This document shows positions 54,378 through 63,354 of a stretch of 64,000 nucleotides of DNA, piece after piece; the stretch's first letter is position 1, and every line of letters begins with the position of its first letter. The notes under the pieces were generated by a model, which worked only from the letters and a program-made list of their open reading frames with translations, was not told the DNA's origin and searched no databases. The stretch lies in NCBI RefSeq assembly GCF_021129175.1, contig NZ_JAJOHV010000017.1, positions 123,878-187,877 on the forward strand, given 5' to 3'. The translations under genes were made by a program, and so were the position numbers. Source of the stretch: Chromobacterium piscinae. Its GTDB lineage: Bacteria; Pseudomonadota; Gammaproteobacteria; Burkholderiales; Chromobacteriaceae.

Positions 54378-55127
54378 CTACATCCGCTGGAACAGATGGG
54401 CGTAGCTGCGGCTCACCTCCAGCGGCTGCGGATAGCCGCGCAGCAGCAGCTGCATGCCGCGGTCGTCGCGGCGCACTTGTTCGATGGCGGCCACCCGCAC
54501 CAAGGTGGAGCGGTGCACCTGCCAGAATTCGTCAGGGTCCAGCTGCGGCAGCAGCTCCTTGATCGGCATGCGGATCAGCGCCTCGCCGCCCGCGGTCTGC
54601 ACCCGGGTGTATTTCTCGTCGGATTGGAAAAACAGCACCTCTTCGGTGGCGATCATCCGCATCGAGCTGCCCACCGACGCGCGTATCCAGCGCAGGTGGG
54701 CGGGTTTTTCCAGTTGCCGGCTCAATTGCTTCAACGCGGACTGCCAGTCCGGCGCGGCGGCTTCCGGCGCCCGCTGCTGCCAGCGTTGTCGGGTGCGCGC
54801 CAGCCTGTCGTCCTCTACCGGCTTGAGCAGGTAGTCGATGGCGCCTTCCTCGAAAGCCTGGATCGCGTACTGGTCGTAAGCGGTGACGAACACCACCGGG
54901 CACAGCCCGTCCAGCTCCATCGCCGCGGCGATGCCGCTCTGCACCGGCATGGTGATGTCCAGAAAGGCCAGATCGGGCCGATGCTCGCGCGCCAGCTCGA
55001 CAGCCTGCCCGCCGTCGCGGGCCTCGGCGACGATGTCCAGCTCTGGCCACACCCGCTCCAGCGCGGCGCGCAATTGTTCGCGCATCAGGCGCTCGTCGTC
55101 GGCGATCAGGGCGGTCAGCTTGCTCAT
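54378..55127 (-). CDS. LytTR-family response regulator
   Basis: A 249-residue regulator. The receiver domain has ADDERLMREQL and phospho-acceptor Asp in LAFLDITMPVQSG; YLLKPVEDDRL contains the conserved Lys. The C-terminal LytTR DNA-binding domain has FFQSDEKYTRVQT and EFWQVHRSTLVRVAAI. It starts 9 bp after the histidine kinase gene stop, so they form a pair. Target genes are unknown. Confidence 0.93.
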   Translation of the reverse strand: MSKLTALIADDERLMREQLRAALERVWPELDIVAEARDGGQAVELAREHRPDLAFLDITMPVQSGIAAAMELDGLCPVVFVTAYDQYAIQAFEEGAIDYLLKPVEDDRLARTRQRWQQRAPEAAAPDWQSALKQLSRQLEKPAHLRWIRASVGSSMRMIATEEVLFFQSDEKYTRVQTAGGEALIRMPIKELLPQLDPDEFWQVHRSTLVRVAAIEQVRRDDRGMQLLLRGYPQPLEVSRSYAHLFQRM

Positions 55128-55136
55128 GGTTTCCTT

Positions 55137-56045
55137 TCAGCTGAGGGCGAAGGGCAGGACGATGGTGGCGCGGGTGCCGCCGGATTCGGGCGCTTCCAGC
55201 GCCAGCTCCGCTTGCGGTCCGTACAACATGGCCAGCCGCTCGCGGATATTGGCCAGGCCCATGCCCTGGCCGGGCTGCTCCGGGAAGCCGGCGCCGTCGT
55301 CGCGCACTTCCAGCCTGAGCCTGCCGTCCAGCACCTTGGCGCCCACCTCGATGGACCCGCCCTCGGCCTTGGGCTCCAGGCCGTGCTTGATGGCATTCTC
55401 CACCAGCGTTTGCAGCATCATCACCGGGAAACGGGCGGCCAGCAGCGATTCGGGCACTTTTAGCCGGACCTGCAGCCGGTCTTCCATCCGCAACTGCATG
55501 ATTTCCAGATAGGCGCGGGACAGCTCCAGTTGCTGGCCCAGGCTGGTTTCGCCGGGCGAGTCGCGCCATTCCGGCAGCGAGGAGCGCAGGTAGCGGATCA
55601 GCGCTTTCTGCATGGACAGAGCCTTGACCGGCGAGTCCTCCATCAGCTGGCACACCGACGACAAGGTATTGAACAGGAAGTGCGGCTCGATCTGCGCCTG
55701 GAGCGCGCCCATCCGCGCTTCCGCCAGCTGGCGCTGCAGCGTTTCCAGCTCGGCCTGTTGCTCGGCCTCCTCGCTGCGGGCGATGGCCTGGTCGGCGGCG
55801 CGCTCGGCCTGGTATTTGCCGCCGGCGAGTATCTTCACCAGGATAGACACTAGCACCAGCGTCAGCGCCAGCATGTGCAGCTGCAGAATGCCGCCTAGGA
55901 TCATCGCCAGCAGGGAGGCCAGCGCCAGCCGGCCCCACCCCAGCCGCGCAACCTTGTCGACGAAGCTCCACCAGACTCGTTCTACGGTTTGCAGAATCGC
56001 GCCGGCGTGGTCCTGGCTCATCGCCGGGCGGTTGTGATTATCCAT
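55137..56045 (-). CDS. LytS-type membrane sensor histidine kinase
   Basis: A 302-residue kinase of the His_kinase family. Two hydrophobic helices (about 38-75) are followed by a coiled coil and the phospho-acceptor motif QIEPHFLFNTLSSVCQ; the ATPase part has NAIKHGL, DDGAGFP and GMGLANIRERL. It has no large periplasmic sensor, so it probably senses the membrane or its small partner. It overlaps the upstream small membrane protein gene by 8 bp. Confidence 0.92.
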   Translation of the reverse strand: MDNHNRPAMSQDHAGAILQTVERVWWSFVDKVARLGWGRLALASLLAMILGGILQLHMLALTLVLVSILVKILAGGKYQAERAADQAIARSEEAEQQAELETLQRQLAEARMGALQAQIEPHFLFNTLSSVCQLMEDSPVKALSMQKALIRYLRSSLPEWRDSPGETSLGQQLELSRAYLEIMQLRMEDRLQVRLKVPESLLAARFPVMMLQTLVENAIKHGLEPKAEGGSIEVGAKVLDGRLRLEVRDDGAGFPEQPGQGMGLANIRERLAMLYGPQAELALEAPESGGTRATIVLPFALS

Positions 56046-56310
56046 GCTTCACCTCTTTGCGCTGCGTCGGAATCTTGAAATGGGCCTGGCGGAACAGCCG
56101 CTTGGGCTGCGTGAAGTCCAGCGATAGCCAGACCAGCGCCGCGGGCACGATCACGGCGTTGACGGCCAGGATGGTCAGCAGCGCGGACAGGACGAGATGG
56201 CCCCAGTCCATATTGCCCGCCCAGTCCGTCAATTGCAGCCAGTACGACGGGATATGATGGCAGAGCTGGATCAGAGCGTCCAACAGCGCGGCGGTGTCGA
56301 AGTAGTTCAT
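56038..56310 (-). CDS. Small membrane protein coupled to the LytS-type kinase
   Basis: A 90-residue protein with one or two hydrophobic stretches (VLSALLTILAVNAVIVPAALVWLSL) and a basic C-terminus (QPKRLFRQAHFKIPTQRKEVKHG). The ribosome site is ggagaa. Translation is coupled to the kinase by an 8-bp overlap, so it may be a sensor accessory. No known family recognised. Confidence 0.75.
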   Translation of the reverse strand: MNYFDTAALLDALIQLCHHIPSYWLQLTDWAGNMDWGHLVLSALLTILAVNAVIVPAALVWLSLDFTQPKRLFRQAHFKIPTQRKEVKHG

Positions 56311-56447
56311 GGAGTTTCTCCTGTTTGGTTTGTGATGTGACTGTAGGAGAGCGCCGCAGGAGATGATATCGACATGCGACGGATTGCCGAAAGCGTGGGA
56401 TGAAACGCGTTTGGCGCGGATGAAACGCCGCCGATCTAGCCGGGAGG

Positions 56448-56483
56448 AAAAATCCCCCGGAGCGCCGCATGGCTTCCGGGGGA
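56448..56483 (-). terminator. Terminator after the ABC-F gene
   Basis: On the minus strand tcccccgga and its partner tccggggga form a stem followed by five T (56452-56448). It lies just past the ABC-F stop. Confidence 0.8.
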
Positions 56484-56488
56484 GGGGG

Positions 56489-58207
56489 TTACAGGCCTAG
56501 CGCTTGTTCAAGCGCCTGCATTTCGCTGCGCCATGCCTGCTGCAGCTGCGGTTTCTGATGCTTGGGTTTGCGGGCAAGGTCGGTTTCCAGCAGCGCTTCC
56601 AGTTCGCACAGCCGCTGCCACTGCGCGTCCTCGCCGCTGGGTTTCTCCGGGGCGGGCGCGGCTGTCTCTGCCGCGGTGGCAGGCAAGCCTGTGGAGCCGG
56701 CTGGCGTGGTGAACAGCGCGGCGTAGGCGCTGTCGGCGTCCGGCCATTCTCGCAGCCGGCCGTCGTCCAGCACCCAGAAGCGGTTGCAGGCGGCTTCGAT
56801 CAGCTCGCGATCGTGCGAGACCAGCAACGCGCCGCCGGGGAAGGCCGCCAGCGCGCTGGCCAGCTCGCGCTTGCCGTCTAGGTCGAGGTGGTTGGTCGGC
56901 TCGTCCAGCCACAGCAAATGGTGGCTGGCCAGCGACAAGGCCAGAAACAGCAGCCGCGCGCGTTCGCCGCCGCTGAGGGCGCTGACTTTCTGGCTGTGCC
57001 GGGCATAGGCGAAGCCGGCGGCGATCAACGCGTGCCGGCGCGCCGCTTCCGGCAATGGCGCCAGCGGATAGAGCGCGTCGATCAGCGTCGCCTCGTCGGC
57101 CAGCTGCCGCAGCGACTGGTCGTAATAGGCGATGCTGGCCGCCGGATGCCAGCGCCAGCCGGCGCACGCTTCTCCGGCTTGGATGTCCAGCCAGCATTGG
57201 CGCAGCAGCGACGATTTGCCGGCGCCGTTGGCGCCCAGCAGCGCCACCCGGTCGCCGGGGCGCAGCCACAGCTCGGCGGCGGTGAACAGCGGCGGCACGC
57301 CGGGCGCGGCCGACACCGGCAGCGACTCGAAAGCCAGCAGGCTGTCGGCCGACAGCGCCTGGCCTTGCAGGCTGAGCCGCCATGGGCTGCCGCGGCTGAC
57401 GAAAGTCTGCTCGTCCTTAAGCCTGTCGATGCGCTTCTCCATCGACTTTGCCTTGCGCACCAGCTTTTCGTTGTCGTGCTCGCGGCCCCAGATCGCCAGC
57501 CGCTTGCTGCTGGCGGCGAGGCGGTCTATCTCCTTCTGCTCGCCGGCATGGCGCGCGCGGGCGGCCTCGTCGGTTTCGGCCAGCTCGGCCAGCGCCTGGC
57601 TGCATGGCAGCTCGAAACGGTGCAGCCGCGCGTCGCGCATCACCCAGCTGTGGCGGGTGGCGCGGTCCAGCAGCCTGGCGTCGTGCGACACCAGGATGAA
57701 GCCGCCCGGCCAGCGGGAGAGAAAATCCTCCAGCCACAGCAGCGACGGCAGGTCCAGGTGGTTGCTGGGCTCGTCCAGCAGCAACAGATTGGGCTGGCGC
57801 AGCACGGCGCGGCCCAGCAGCAGCCGGGTGTGCTGGCCGCCGCTGAGGCCGGAAACTAGCGTGTCGGCCTGGGTTTCCAGCTCCAGCTCGGCCAGCAGGC
57901 TGTCCGCCCGCCAATGCTGGTTCGGCTCCACCGCTTCCAGCAAGGCCTGGCGCGCGCTCAGCGCGTACAGCCGCTCGGGCAGGTGTTGTTCGACATGCTG
58001 CAGCCGGCAGGCGGACGCGTATTGAATCTCCCCGCTATTGGGCTCCAGCTGGCCGGACAACAATTTCAGCAGCGTGCTCTTGCCGCAGCCGTTGTGGCCG
58101 ATCAGGCCGATGCGGTCGCCCAGTTTCACGGTGAAGGAAAGGTCCTGGAACAGCGGGCCGTGGCCGGCGTCCAGTTGTACGGACAATGCGGAAATTAGGG
58201 TTGTCAT
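56489..58207 (-). CDS. ABC-F family ATPase
   Basis: A 572-residue protein with two ATPase cassettes and no membrane part: GHNGCGKST, LSGLSGGQHTRLLLG and LLLDEPSNHLDL; then GANGAGKSS, SALSGGERARLLF and LWLDEPTNHLDL. A basic linker (KRLAIWGREHDNEKLVRKAKSMEKRIDRL) joins them, as in ABC-F proteins that enter the ribosomal E site. The C-terminus is a likely coiled coil. Such proteins rescue stalled ribosomes or protect against ribosome-targeting antibiotics. A leader ORF lies upstream and the gene's own ribosome site is weak. Confidence 0.93.
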   Translation of the reverse strand: MTTLISALSVQLDAGHGPLFQDLSFTVKLGDRIGLIGHNGCGKSTLLKLLSGQLEPNSGEIQYASACRLQHVEQHLPERLYALSARQALLEAVEPNQHWRADSLLAELELETQADTLVSGLSGGQHTRLLLGRAVLRQPNLLLLDEPSNHLDLPSLLWLEDFLSRWPGGFILVSHDARLLDRATRHSWVMRDARLHRFELPCSQALAELAETDEAARARHAGEQKEIDRLAASSKRLAIWGREHDNEKLVRKAKSMEKRIDRLKDEQTFVSRGSPWRLSLQGQALSADSLLAFESLPVSAAPGVPPLFTAAELWLRPGDRVALLGANGAGKSSLLRQCWLDIQAGEACAGWRWHPAASIAYYDQSLRQLADEATLIDALYPLAPLPEAARRHALIAAGFAYARHSQKVSALSGGERARLLFLALSLASHHLLWLDEPTNHLDLDGKRELASALAAFPGGALLVSHDRELIEAACNRFWVLDDGRLREWPDADSAYAALFTTPAGSTGLPATAAETAAPAPEKPSGEDAQWQRLCELEALLETDLARKPKHQKPQLQQAWRSEMQALEQALGL

Positions 58208-58327
58208 GCTATGTGCACTCGCTTGCTGGGGACGTGATGGTCCCTGTCAACAGGAGCGCTGGCGACAACGGGGATGAGTCGAGAAAGGACTCTGGAAAGA
58301 TGGGAGTGTGGCTTTGCTCGAACCCGC
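58208..58327 (-). promoter_or_regulatory. Spacer between leader ORF and ABC-F gene
   Basis: On the minus strand this stretch has a hairpin gggac-catcac-gtccc close to the ABC-F start and no strong ribosome site before the ATG at 58207. I saw no classical terminator with a T-run. If the leader ORF controls the gene, the switching structure should lie here. Confidence 0.4.
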
Positions 58328-58414
58328 TTATCGCAGCGCGATGGATGGCAGGCAAGAGCTTTCAAATGCGCTAAACAAGCGAGCCAGCATGATTGGGCGC
58401 GCAGAGAAAACCAT
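58328..58414 (-). CDS. 28-residue leader ORF upstream of the ABC-F gene
   Basis: A short frame, MVFSARPIMLARLFSAFESS then CLPSIALR, with an almost ideal ribosome site (aaaggaggt, 5 bases before the ATG). A -10-like TATACT lies about 43 bases further upstream (58457-58462). The gap from its stop to the ABC-F ATG is about 120 bases and contains a small hairpin (gggac-catcac-gtccc). This layout resembles translational or attenuation control by leader peptides known for some ABC-F resistance genes. Regulation is inferred. Confidence 0.6.
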   Translation of the reverse strand: MVFSARPIMLARLFSAFESSCLPSIALR

Positions 58415-58583
58415 ATTTACCTCCTTTCTTTGCGTAAGAGGAGTGGAAGATTGCGCAGTATAAGCCCGCGCGGGGGCTGGCCGCCAGCGCCCGGCGTGGG
58501 GCAGGGGAAACGGCGTGGCGGCTCTCATCGGCTGCCCATGAGCTCTGTTCCCCTTGCCGGTTTGCTGGATTGGGGACCGGTGT

Positions 58584-59582
58584 TTACTTCTGCCGGGTGA
58601 CCCAGGTGCGCAGCGACACGCCGCCTGCGATGCCGCGGCATTGCGGCGCTTCTTGAGCCGACATCAGCTTGAAGACCTTGCCGGTCCAGGCCCAGCTGGC
58701 GCCGCTGCCGCAATCGCCGATGCCGCGGCCCTTAGCGTAGCTGGACAGCTCGCCCTTGTCGAAGGAGGCATTCATCAGGAAGGTTTCCTTGCCGTCACTG
58801 CCGCGCAGCTGGATTTCGCGCGGATGGAAGGGCGGCGCGTCGCCGCTGGTCCAAACCTTGTAGCTGCCCTGGTAGGCGCCGCGGCCGCATTCGCGCAGCA
58901 CCAGCACTTGGCTGGCGCTCAAGCGGTACAGCTGGACATCGGGATGCTCCTGGTCCGGCAGCTCGTCCCAGCATTCCTTGTTGACGGCGCGCAGCTGCTT
59001 CAGGATGGCTGGCAGCAGTTTCTGGTCGTCGGGTTTGGCGTCGGGAGGCGCAAGCGGGACCAGCAGCGGCGCGGGTTGGGCGGCGGGTGCCGCGGATTCC
59101 GGCTTGCCGCCTTTCTTCACCAGCGCGCCGGCGGTGCCTACCCGCCCCTGCGCATCGTCCATTTTCAGCAGCGCGGCTTTCAGGCCGGCCAATGACAGCG
59201 TCCATTCCCGCTTGCCGTCGGCGAGCGCCACCTCGTCGGCGTCCAGCATGGCCGCCAGCAGTTGCGTGGTCTGCGCATCGCTGAACGGCTGTTCGGCGCC
59301 GATGCCGGTCCATTTGATCCTGCCTACCTGCAACGTGAGCTTGCCGACCTTGCCCTCATCCGGGTCGTCGACATAGAGCTGGGCGCTCAAGCGGCTGCCG
59401 GGGCAGGCGTCCCGCGACAGCAGCAGGCTGACCGGATTGTCGCCGTCCCCGGCCTGGGTGCCGTTGGCCTCGCAGTGGCGGATGTTGTCGCAGGCCACGG
59501 CCCAGTCCTTGAACTGGTAAACCTTGGCCCAGGCGGGCAAGGCCAGAGTCAGCAGCGCGGCGGCGAATAGCGCATGTTTCAT
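58584..59582 (-). CDS. Exported DUF1176-type protein
   Basis: A 332-residue protein with a signal peptide (MKHALFAAALLTLALPAWA) followed by VYQFKDWAVACDNIRHCEANG, the family opening of DUF1176. Cysteine pairs (CDNIRHC, CECGR-like, GDCGSGASW, CRG) suggest disulfides in the periplasm. The C-terminal part has GRGIGDCGSGASWAWTGKVFKLMSA. Function is unknown. Ribosome site aaggaaactcc. Confidence 0.85.
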   Translation of the reverse strand: MKHALFAAALLTLALPAWAKVYQFKDWAVACDNIRHCEANGTQAGDGDNPVSLLLSRDACPGSRLSAQLYVDDPDEGKVGKLTLQVGRIKWTGIGAEQPFSDAQTTQLLAAMLDADEVALADGKREWTLSLAGLKAALLKMDDAQGRVGTAGALVKKGGKPESAAPAAQPAPLLVPLAPPDAKPDDQKLLPAILKQLRAVNKECWDELPDQEHPDVQLYRLSASQVLVLRECGRGAYQGSYKVWTSGDAPPFHPREIQLRGSDGKETFLMNASFDKGELSSYAKGRGIGDCGSGASWAWTGKVFKLMSAQEAPQCRGIAGGVSLRTWVTRQK

Positions 59583-59675
59583 GGAGTTTCCTTGTTTGGA
59601 GCGGTCTGGATGAAGGACGCGGCATCGGCGCTTGCGTGTCATGTCTTGCGGGGCGGGCGCATTCGTTGGAGGGGG

Positions 59676-60185
59676 CTATCCGCCGAACAGACCCGGCGGC
59701 GCGCTGCGTTCCAACTCGAAGCGCAGCAGCGCGGCCTTCAGCGGCAGACCGCCGGCGTAACCGGTGAGGCTGCCGTCCGCGCCCAGTACTCGGTGGCAGG
59801 GCACGATCAGCGCGATGGGATTGGTGGCGTTGGCCCGTCCCACGGCCCGCGCGCCGTCCGGGGCGCCCAGGGCGAGCGCCAGCTCGCTGTAGCTGAGGGT
59901 ATGGCCATAGGGAATGGCCCGCAGCGCCGCCCATACTTTCTGCTGAAACGGCGTGCCCAGCGGCGCCAGCGGCAGATCGAAGTTTTGGCGCTCGCCGGCC
60001 TGGTATTCGGCCAACTGCCGCGCCACTTCGGCCAGCGCGGCGTCGTCGCGTCGGCAGGCGTGTTTCTCCAGTTGCTCGGGCGTGGGATTGAACAGCAAGC
60101 GCAGCAGCGCGCCACGCGCGTCCAGCCAAGCGGCCACCGGGCCGAAGCGGGTATCGATCAAGCCGTGGCAGGCGGGGCTAGTCAT
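59676..60185 (-). CDS. ogt: Methylated-DNA--protein-cysteine methyltransferase
   Basis: A 169-residue repair protein that takes the methyl group from O6-methylguanine onto its own cysteine. The active-site motif is IVPCHRVLGADGSLTGYAGG, and GTPFQQKVWAALRAIPYG with RAVGRANATNP form the DNA-binding part. It lacks the Ada regulatory domain, so Ogt is the better name. The start at 60185 gives the usual short N-terminal domain. Confidence 0.95.
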   Translation of the reverse strand: MTSPACHGLIDTRFGPVAAWLDARGALLRLLFNPTPEQLEKHACRRDDAALAEVARQLAEYQAGERQNFDLPLAPLGTPFQQKVWAALRAIPYGHTLSYSELALALGAPDGARAVGRANATNPIALIVPCHRVLGADGSLTGYAGGLPLKAALLRFELERSAPPGLFGG

Positions 60186-60255
60186 CGGTTGGGCCTTGAT
60201 AATGAAACGGTCATGACGCGATTGTAGCGCCATCCCCACTGCGATTCGATACAGG

Positions 60256-61173
60256 TCAAGCGGCCGACGGCCCCGCCAGTTTCTTGTTGACCATCGCTTC
60301 GTCCGGCGCATAAGCGCCGGCCTGGCTGGCAGTGCAGGCGGCTGTGGAGGCGGAGAAGCGCAGGTGTTCCGCCATGGTCCGGGCCGGGTATTTCAGCAGA
60401 CTGGCGATCAGGCCGCCGATGGAGGCATCGCCGCAGCCTATGGTGTCCGCCACGACGGCTGGCAGCGCCGCCTGCTCCAGCACACCGTCTGGGCCGATCA
60501 GGCTCATGCCGGCTGCGCCGCGGGTAAACAGGATGGATGCCTTGGGCGCGAGGCGGCGCAGGGCTTCCAACGCATGAGCTTGATCCAGCGCCGGAAACAG
60601 CTGCTGCAGATCCTCATCGGAAACCTTGATGTAGCTGGCCAGGCCAGCCATCGCTTCGAAGCGGCGGCGGTAGCCGGCTTCGCTCATCGCGCTGCGCATA
60701 TTGGGATCAAAGGCAATGATCACGCCGCGCGCGGCCAGCTCATGCGCCAGCGCCAGCAGCCGGTCTGCCAAGGGCGGCCGGGCCAGGCTGATGCTGCCGA
60801 AGTAGGCGATGCGCAGCGTGTCCAGCCCATCCGGCGGCAGCAGGTCCGGGTCGAAGCGCAGGTCGGCGCTGTTGTCGCCGACGAAGAAATACGATGGCGG
60901 CTGGCTGGACGGCACCATCGCCAGCAGCGGCGGATAGGGCAGCGCCTGGATGAAACGGGTGTCCAGGCCGGCGGCGGCGGAGGCCTCCAGCAACTGGCTG
61001 CCCATCAGATCGTCGCTGACCGCGCCGGCGAATGCGGCGCCCACTCCCAGCCTGCCCACCACCCTGGCCACATTCCAGCCGGCCCCGCCCGGGCGGGACT
61101 GCCAGGTGTCGCTGTCCACTCGGATGAAATCGGTCAGGGCTTCGCCAAAGGCGATGAACTGTGGGGGAGTCAT
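60256..61173 (-). CDS. PfkB-family sugar kinase (fructokinase-like)
   Basis: A 305-residue kinase. Substrate motifs are GEALTDFIR and PGGAGWNVARVVGRLG, and the catalytic motif is DTIGCGDASIGG. The family usually reads DTxGAGD; the catalytic Asp is intact while Ala is replaced by Cys. It likely phosphorylates fructose or a related sugar; no transporter or glycosidase is adjacent to narrow the substrate. Confidence 0.88.
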   Translation of the reverse strand: MTPPQFIAFGEALTDFIRVDSDTWQSRPGGAGWNVARVVGRLGVGAAFAGAVSDDLMGSQLLEASAAAGLDTRFIQALPYPPLLAMVPSSQPPSYFFVGDNSADLRFDPDLLPPDGLDTLRIAYFGSISLARPPLADRLLALAHELAARGVIIAFDPNMRSAMSEAGYRRRFEAMAGLASYIKVSDEDLQQLFPALDQAHALEALRRLAPKASILFTRGAAGMSLIGPDGVLEQAALPAVVADTIGCGDASIGGLIASLLKYPARTMAEHLRFSASTAACTASQAGAYAPDEAMVNKKLAGPSAA

Positions 61174-61349
61174 CTTCTATGCTTCTCCAGGGCGCGCGCG
61201 ATGCGTGTTGAGAGTTAAGACGGTGATGCGGCTAGACCCCGCTGGCGCGCATATAAGTCAAAAGGCTGGTCCAAATCGTATCGGATATGATGGTGAATGC
61301 TTGAAGCATCATTGTCCAGCTTGTATTTGGCATGTCGCATTGTTTTGGG

Positions 61350-62741
61350 TCAGGCTTTGAACGTTAGCCAAGGGCGCAGCCGAACTGCGGCTTGGATTAG
61401 TCCGGCTTCTTCTTGCGCGGCGATCACGGGGCCGACGGGCTTGTAGGCATGCGGTGCTTCTTCTATGCGCCTTTCCTCGCGCAAGGTCACGCATTGCCAA
61501 CTGCCGGGCGCGACCTCCGCCGCCAGTCGCCTCATCGCCTGGCGGCGCATGCTGCGGCCCGCGCCATGGCTGCAGGACCATAGCCAGTCGGGATGGCCAA
61601 GACCGGCTGCGACATAGCTGAAATCGCCCATGGATCCGGGTATCAACGCCAGCTCGCCTTCGCGCGCCGGTGTGGCGCCCTTGCGGTGGATGTTGAGGCC
61701 CTGTTCTCGCAGTACCACGTTATGCGGCACGTCCACCACCAAGCGGCTATTGGACTGCCCCAGCGTTGCCTCGATGGCTGAGCGCACCATTTCTGTCAGC
61801 GCCATGCGGTTGGCCCAGGCATAGCGGGCAGCCGTGCCCATGGCGATCAAATATTCATCCGCCAGCGCACCGGATAGGCCAAACAAGCCATGCTCCGGAT
61901 ACTTCATCTGGCGAGGCCAAGCCGCACGCGCCTTGTCCATCCAGCGCGTGCCTACATAGAAGCCGACATCGCGGGATCCGGTGTGGATCATGAACACCAC
62001 ATCGTCTTTGGCCAAGCCGGCGGCGTAAGCCGCGTGGCGGTCTAGCACTTGGTCCACGACTTGGAGCTCAACGAAGTGATTGCCCGCGCCTTGGGTCCCC
62101 AGGCTAGGGTCGCGTATTAGCTCGCGTGTGCCTACCAGCGCCTCTGGCGCGTAGCGGGCCGCGGAGTCAAAGCTATCCAGGCTTACGCAGGCCGCCAGCT
62201 CATTCAGCAGGCGGGTTCTGTCTATGCCGGCCCACAGGCCTTCGCGCGGCAGCAGGTCGATGAAGGCATCCGGTCCTGCGTCGAACAGCGCGGCAAAGCC
62301 GCGGCTGAATACAGGCAGGTTGCGGCCGTTATCCAGCAGCACATGGGTGAGCCGAGATTGCAGCGCGTCTTTGTATGGAGCGATGGTCTCATACTGGAGG
62401 CCTGTGCTCACCAGGCGCAGGCCGCAGTTGATATCGGTGCCTATGGCGGCGGGGATGACGAATTCCGGATCGGTGGCCACTACGGCGCCAACTGGCGCGA
62501 TGCCTCCTGGGTGGAAATCCGGTGTGGCGCAGGCTTTGCATACTCCGTGGTGGCCATCAGCGGAGCGTGTGGCTGCGAAACCGAGTAGCTGTTTGACGGC
62601 CTTTTCTTCCAAAGGGAGGCCATCCGGCAGCAGCACGGTGGCTTCGGAGTCGGCAGTGCGCAACCGGTAAATATTGTTGGTACGTTCAATATGAATGCCC
62701 TGGCGTTGCAGGGCGGCTTTCAAGCGGGAAATAGAGGTCAT
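61350..62741 (-). CDS. rtcB: RtcB-family RNA ligase
   Basis: A 463-residue RtcB-like ligase that joins 2',3'-cyclic phosphate and 5'-OH RNA ends with GTP and manganese. Metal and guanylate residues are visible in GTDINCGLRL, GAGNHFVELQ, IHTGSRDVG, NVVLREQGLNIHRKGATPA, PGSMGDFSYV and SHGAGRSMRRQ, which holds the histidine that accepts GMP. No archease, rtcA or prfH gene is beside it. Given the lone context it may act in tRNA or rRNA repair. Confidence 0.88.
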   Translation of the reverse strand: MTSISRLKAALQRQGIHIERTNNIYRLRTADSEATVLLPDGLPLEEKAVKQLLGFAATRSADGHHGVCKACATPDFHPGGIAPVGAVVATDPEFVIPAAIGTDINCGLRLVSTGLQYETIAPYKDALQSRLTHVLLDNGRNLPVFSRGFAALFDAGPDAFIDLLPREGLWAGIDRTRLLNELAACVSLDSFDSAARYAPEALVGTRELIRDPSLGTQGAGNHFVELQVVDQVLDRHAAYAAGLAKDDVVFMIHTGSRDVGFYVGTRWMDKARAAWPRQMKYPEHGLFGLSGALADEYLIAMGTAARYAWANRMALTEMVRSAIEATLGQSNSRLVVDVPHNVVLREQGLNIHRKGATPAREGELALIPGSMGDFSYVAAGLGHPDWLWSCSHGAGRSMRRQAMRRLAAEVAPGSWQCVTLREERRIEEAPHAYKPVGPVIAAQEEAGLIQAAVRLRPWLTFKA

Positions 62742-63052
62742 GATGGCATCTGATGCAATAGGTACAGTTACCCCTCCGGTTATCCAGATGGGCAGGTACC
62801 TCCAGCAGCAGCGCCAGGAGGGAAGGTGGGGATCATAGCACGAGGATGTGCTGGGGGAAACGGCATAGAGTAGGATGTTTCAGTAGCGTACCCAGACTCT
62901 CGTTGGTTTGGGTACGCTTCCAGATATACTTGGTCAGATAATATTTTAGCCTGCTATAGGCTAATTACGCAGTCTATTGCTTTCTGATTAAAAAGTATGT
63001 GTAGCTTTTTAGAGATTGTCATGGGGTGAAACAGCTTTTCTTGATATTGCTA
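62742..63052. other. Gap between rtcB and the Rhs immunity gene
   Basis: About 310 bases without a gene; the part nearest the immunity gene is AT-rich. An inverted repeat gcgtaccca (62886-62894) and tgggtacgc (62909-62917) with a 14-base loop lies near the middle and may end transcription of the immunity gene, although no T-run follows. Confidence 0.5.
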
Positions 63053-63352
63053 CTAAATATTTTCGATTATTCTGGTAATCGTTTCTTTTGTTTTGTGTAT
63101 TGACCTTGTTTCAGTGAGAGATGCTGGTTTGTCCCAGTTTTGATTTTTTATCAATACGATAATAAATCTTCCATCAGGGTCAAATGATGGCCTCCATGAT
63201 ACATCAATTAATAAATTCTGGTCTTTTTTTTCAAGCTGAAGCATATCTTCTTTTAAGTAGTCTTGCTGTGCGACTGGATCAAAGGCCGTATCTAAAAATG
63301 AGATATCATCATATGTGACATGCCAGTCTTTTATGTCGATTCCCCAGAACAT
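63053..63352 (-). CDS. Putative immunity protein for the Rhs toxin
   Basis: A 99-residue acidic protein, MFWGIDIKDWHVTYDDISFL and so on, with LLIDVSWRPSFDPDGRFIIVLIKNQNWDKP in the middle. It lies 2 bases after the Rhs stop on the same strand and is strikingly AT-rich compared with the flanking genes. In polymorphic toxin loci the gene at this position encodes the immunity protein. I do not recognise the family. Confidence 0.65.
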   Translation of the reverse strand: MFWGIDIKDWHVTYDDISFLDTAFDPVAQQDYLKEDMLQLEKKDQNLLIDVSWRPSFDPDGRFIIVLIKNQNWDKPASLTETRSIHKTKETITRIIENI

Positions 63353-63354
63353 AA

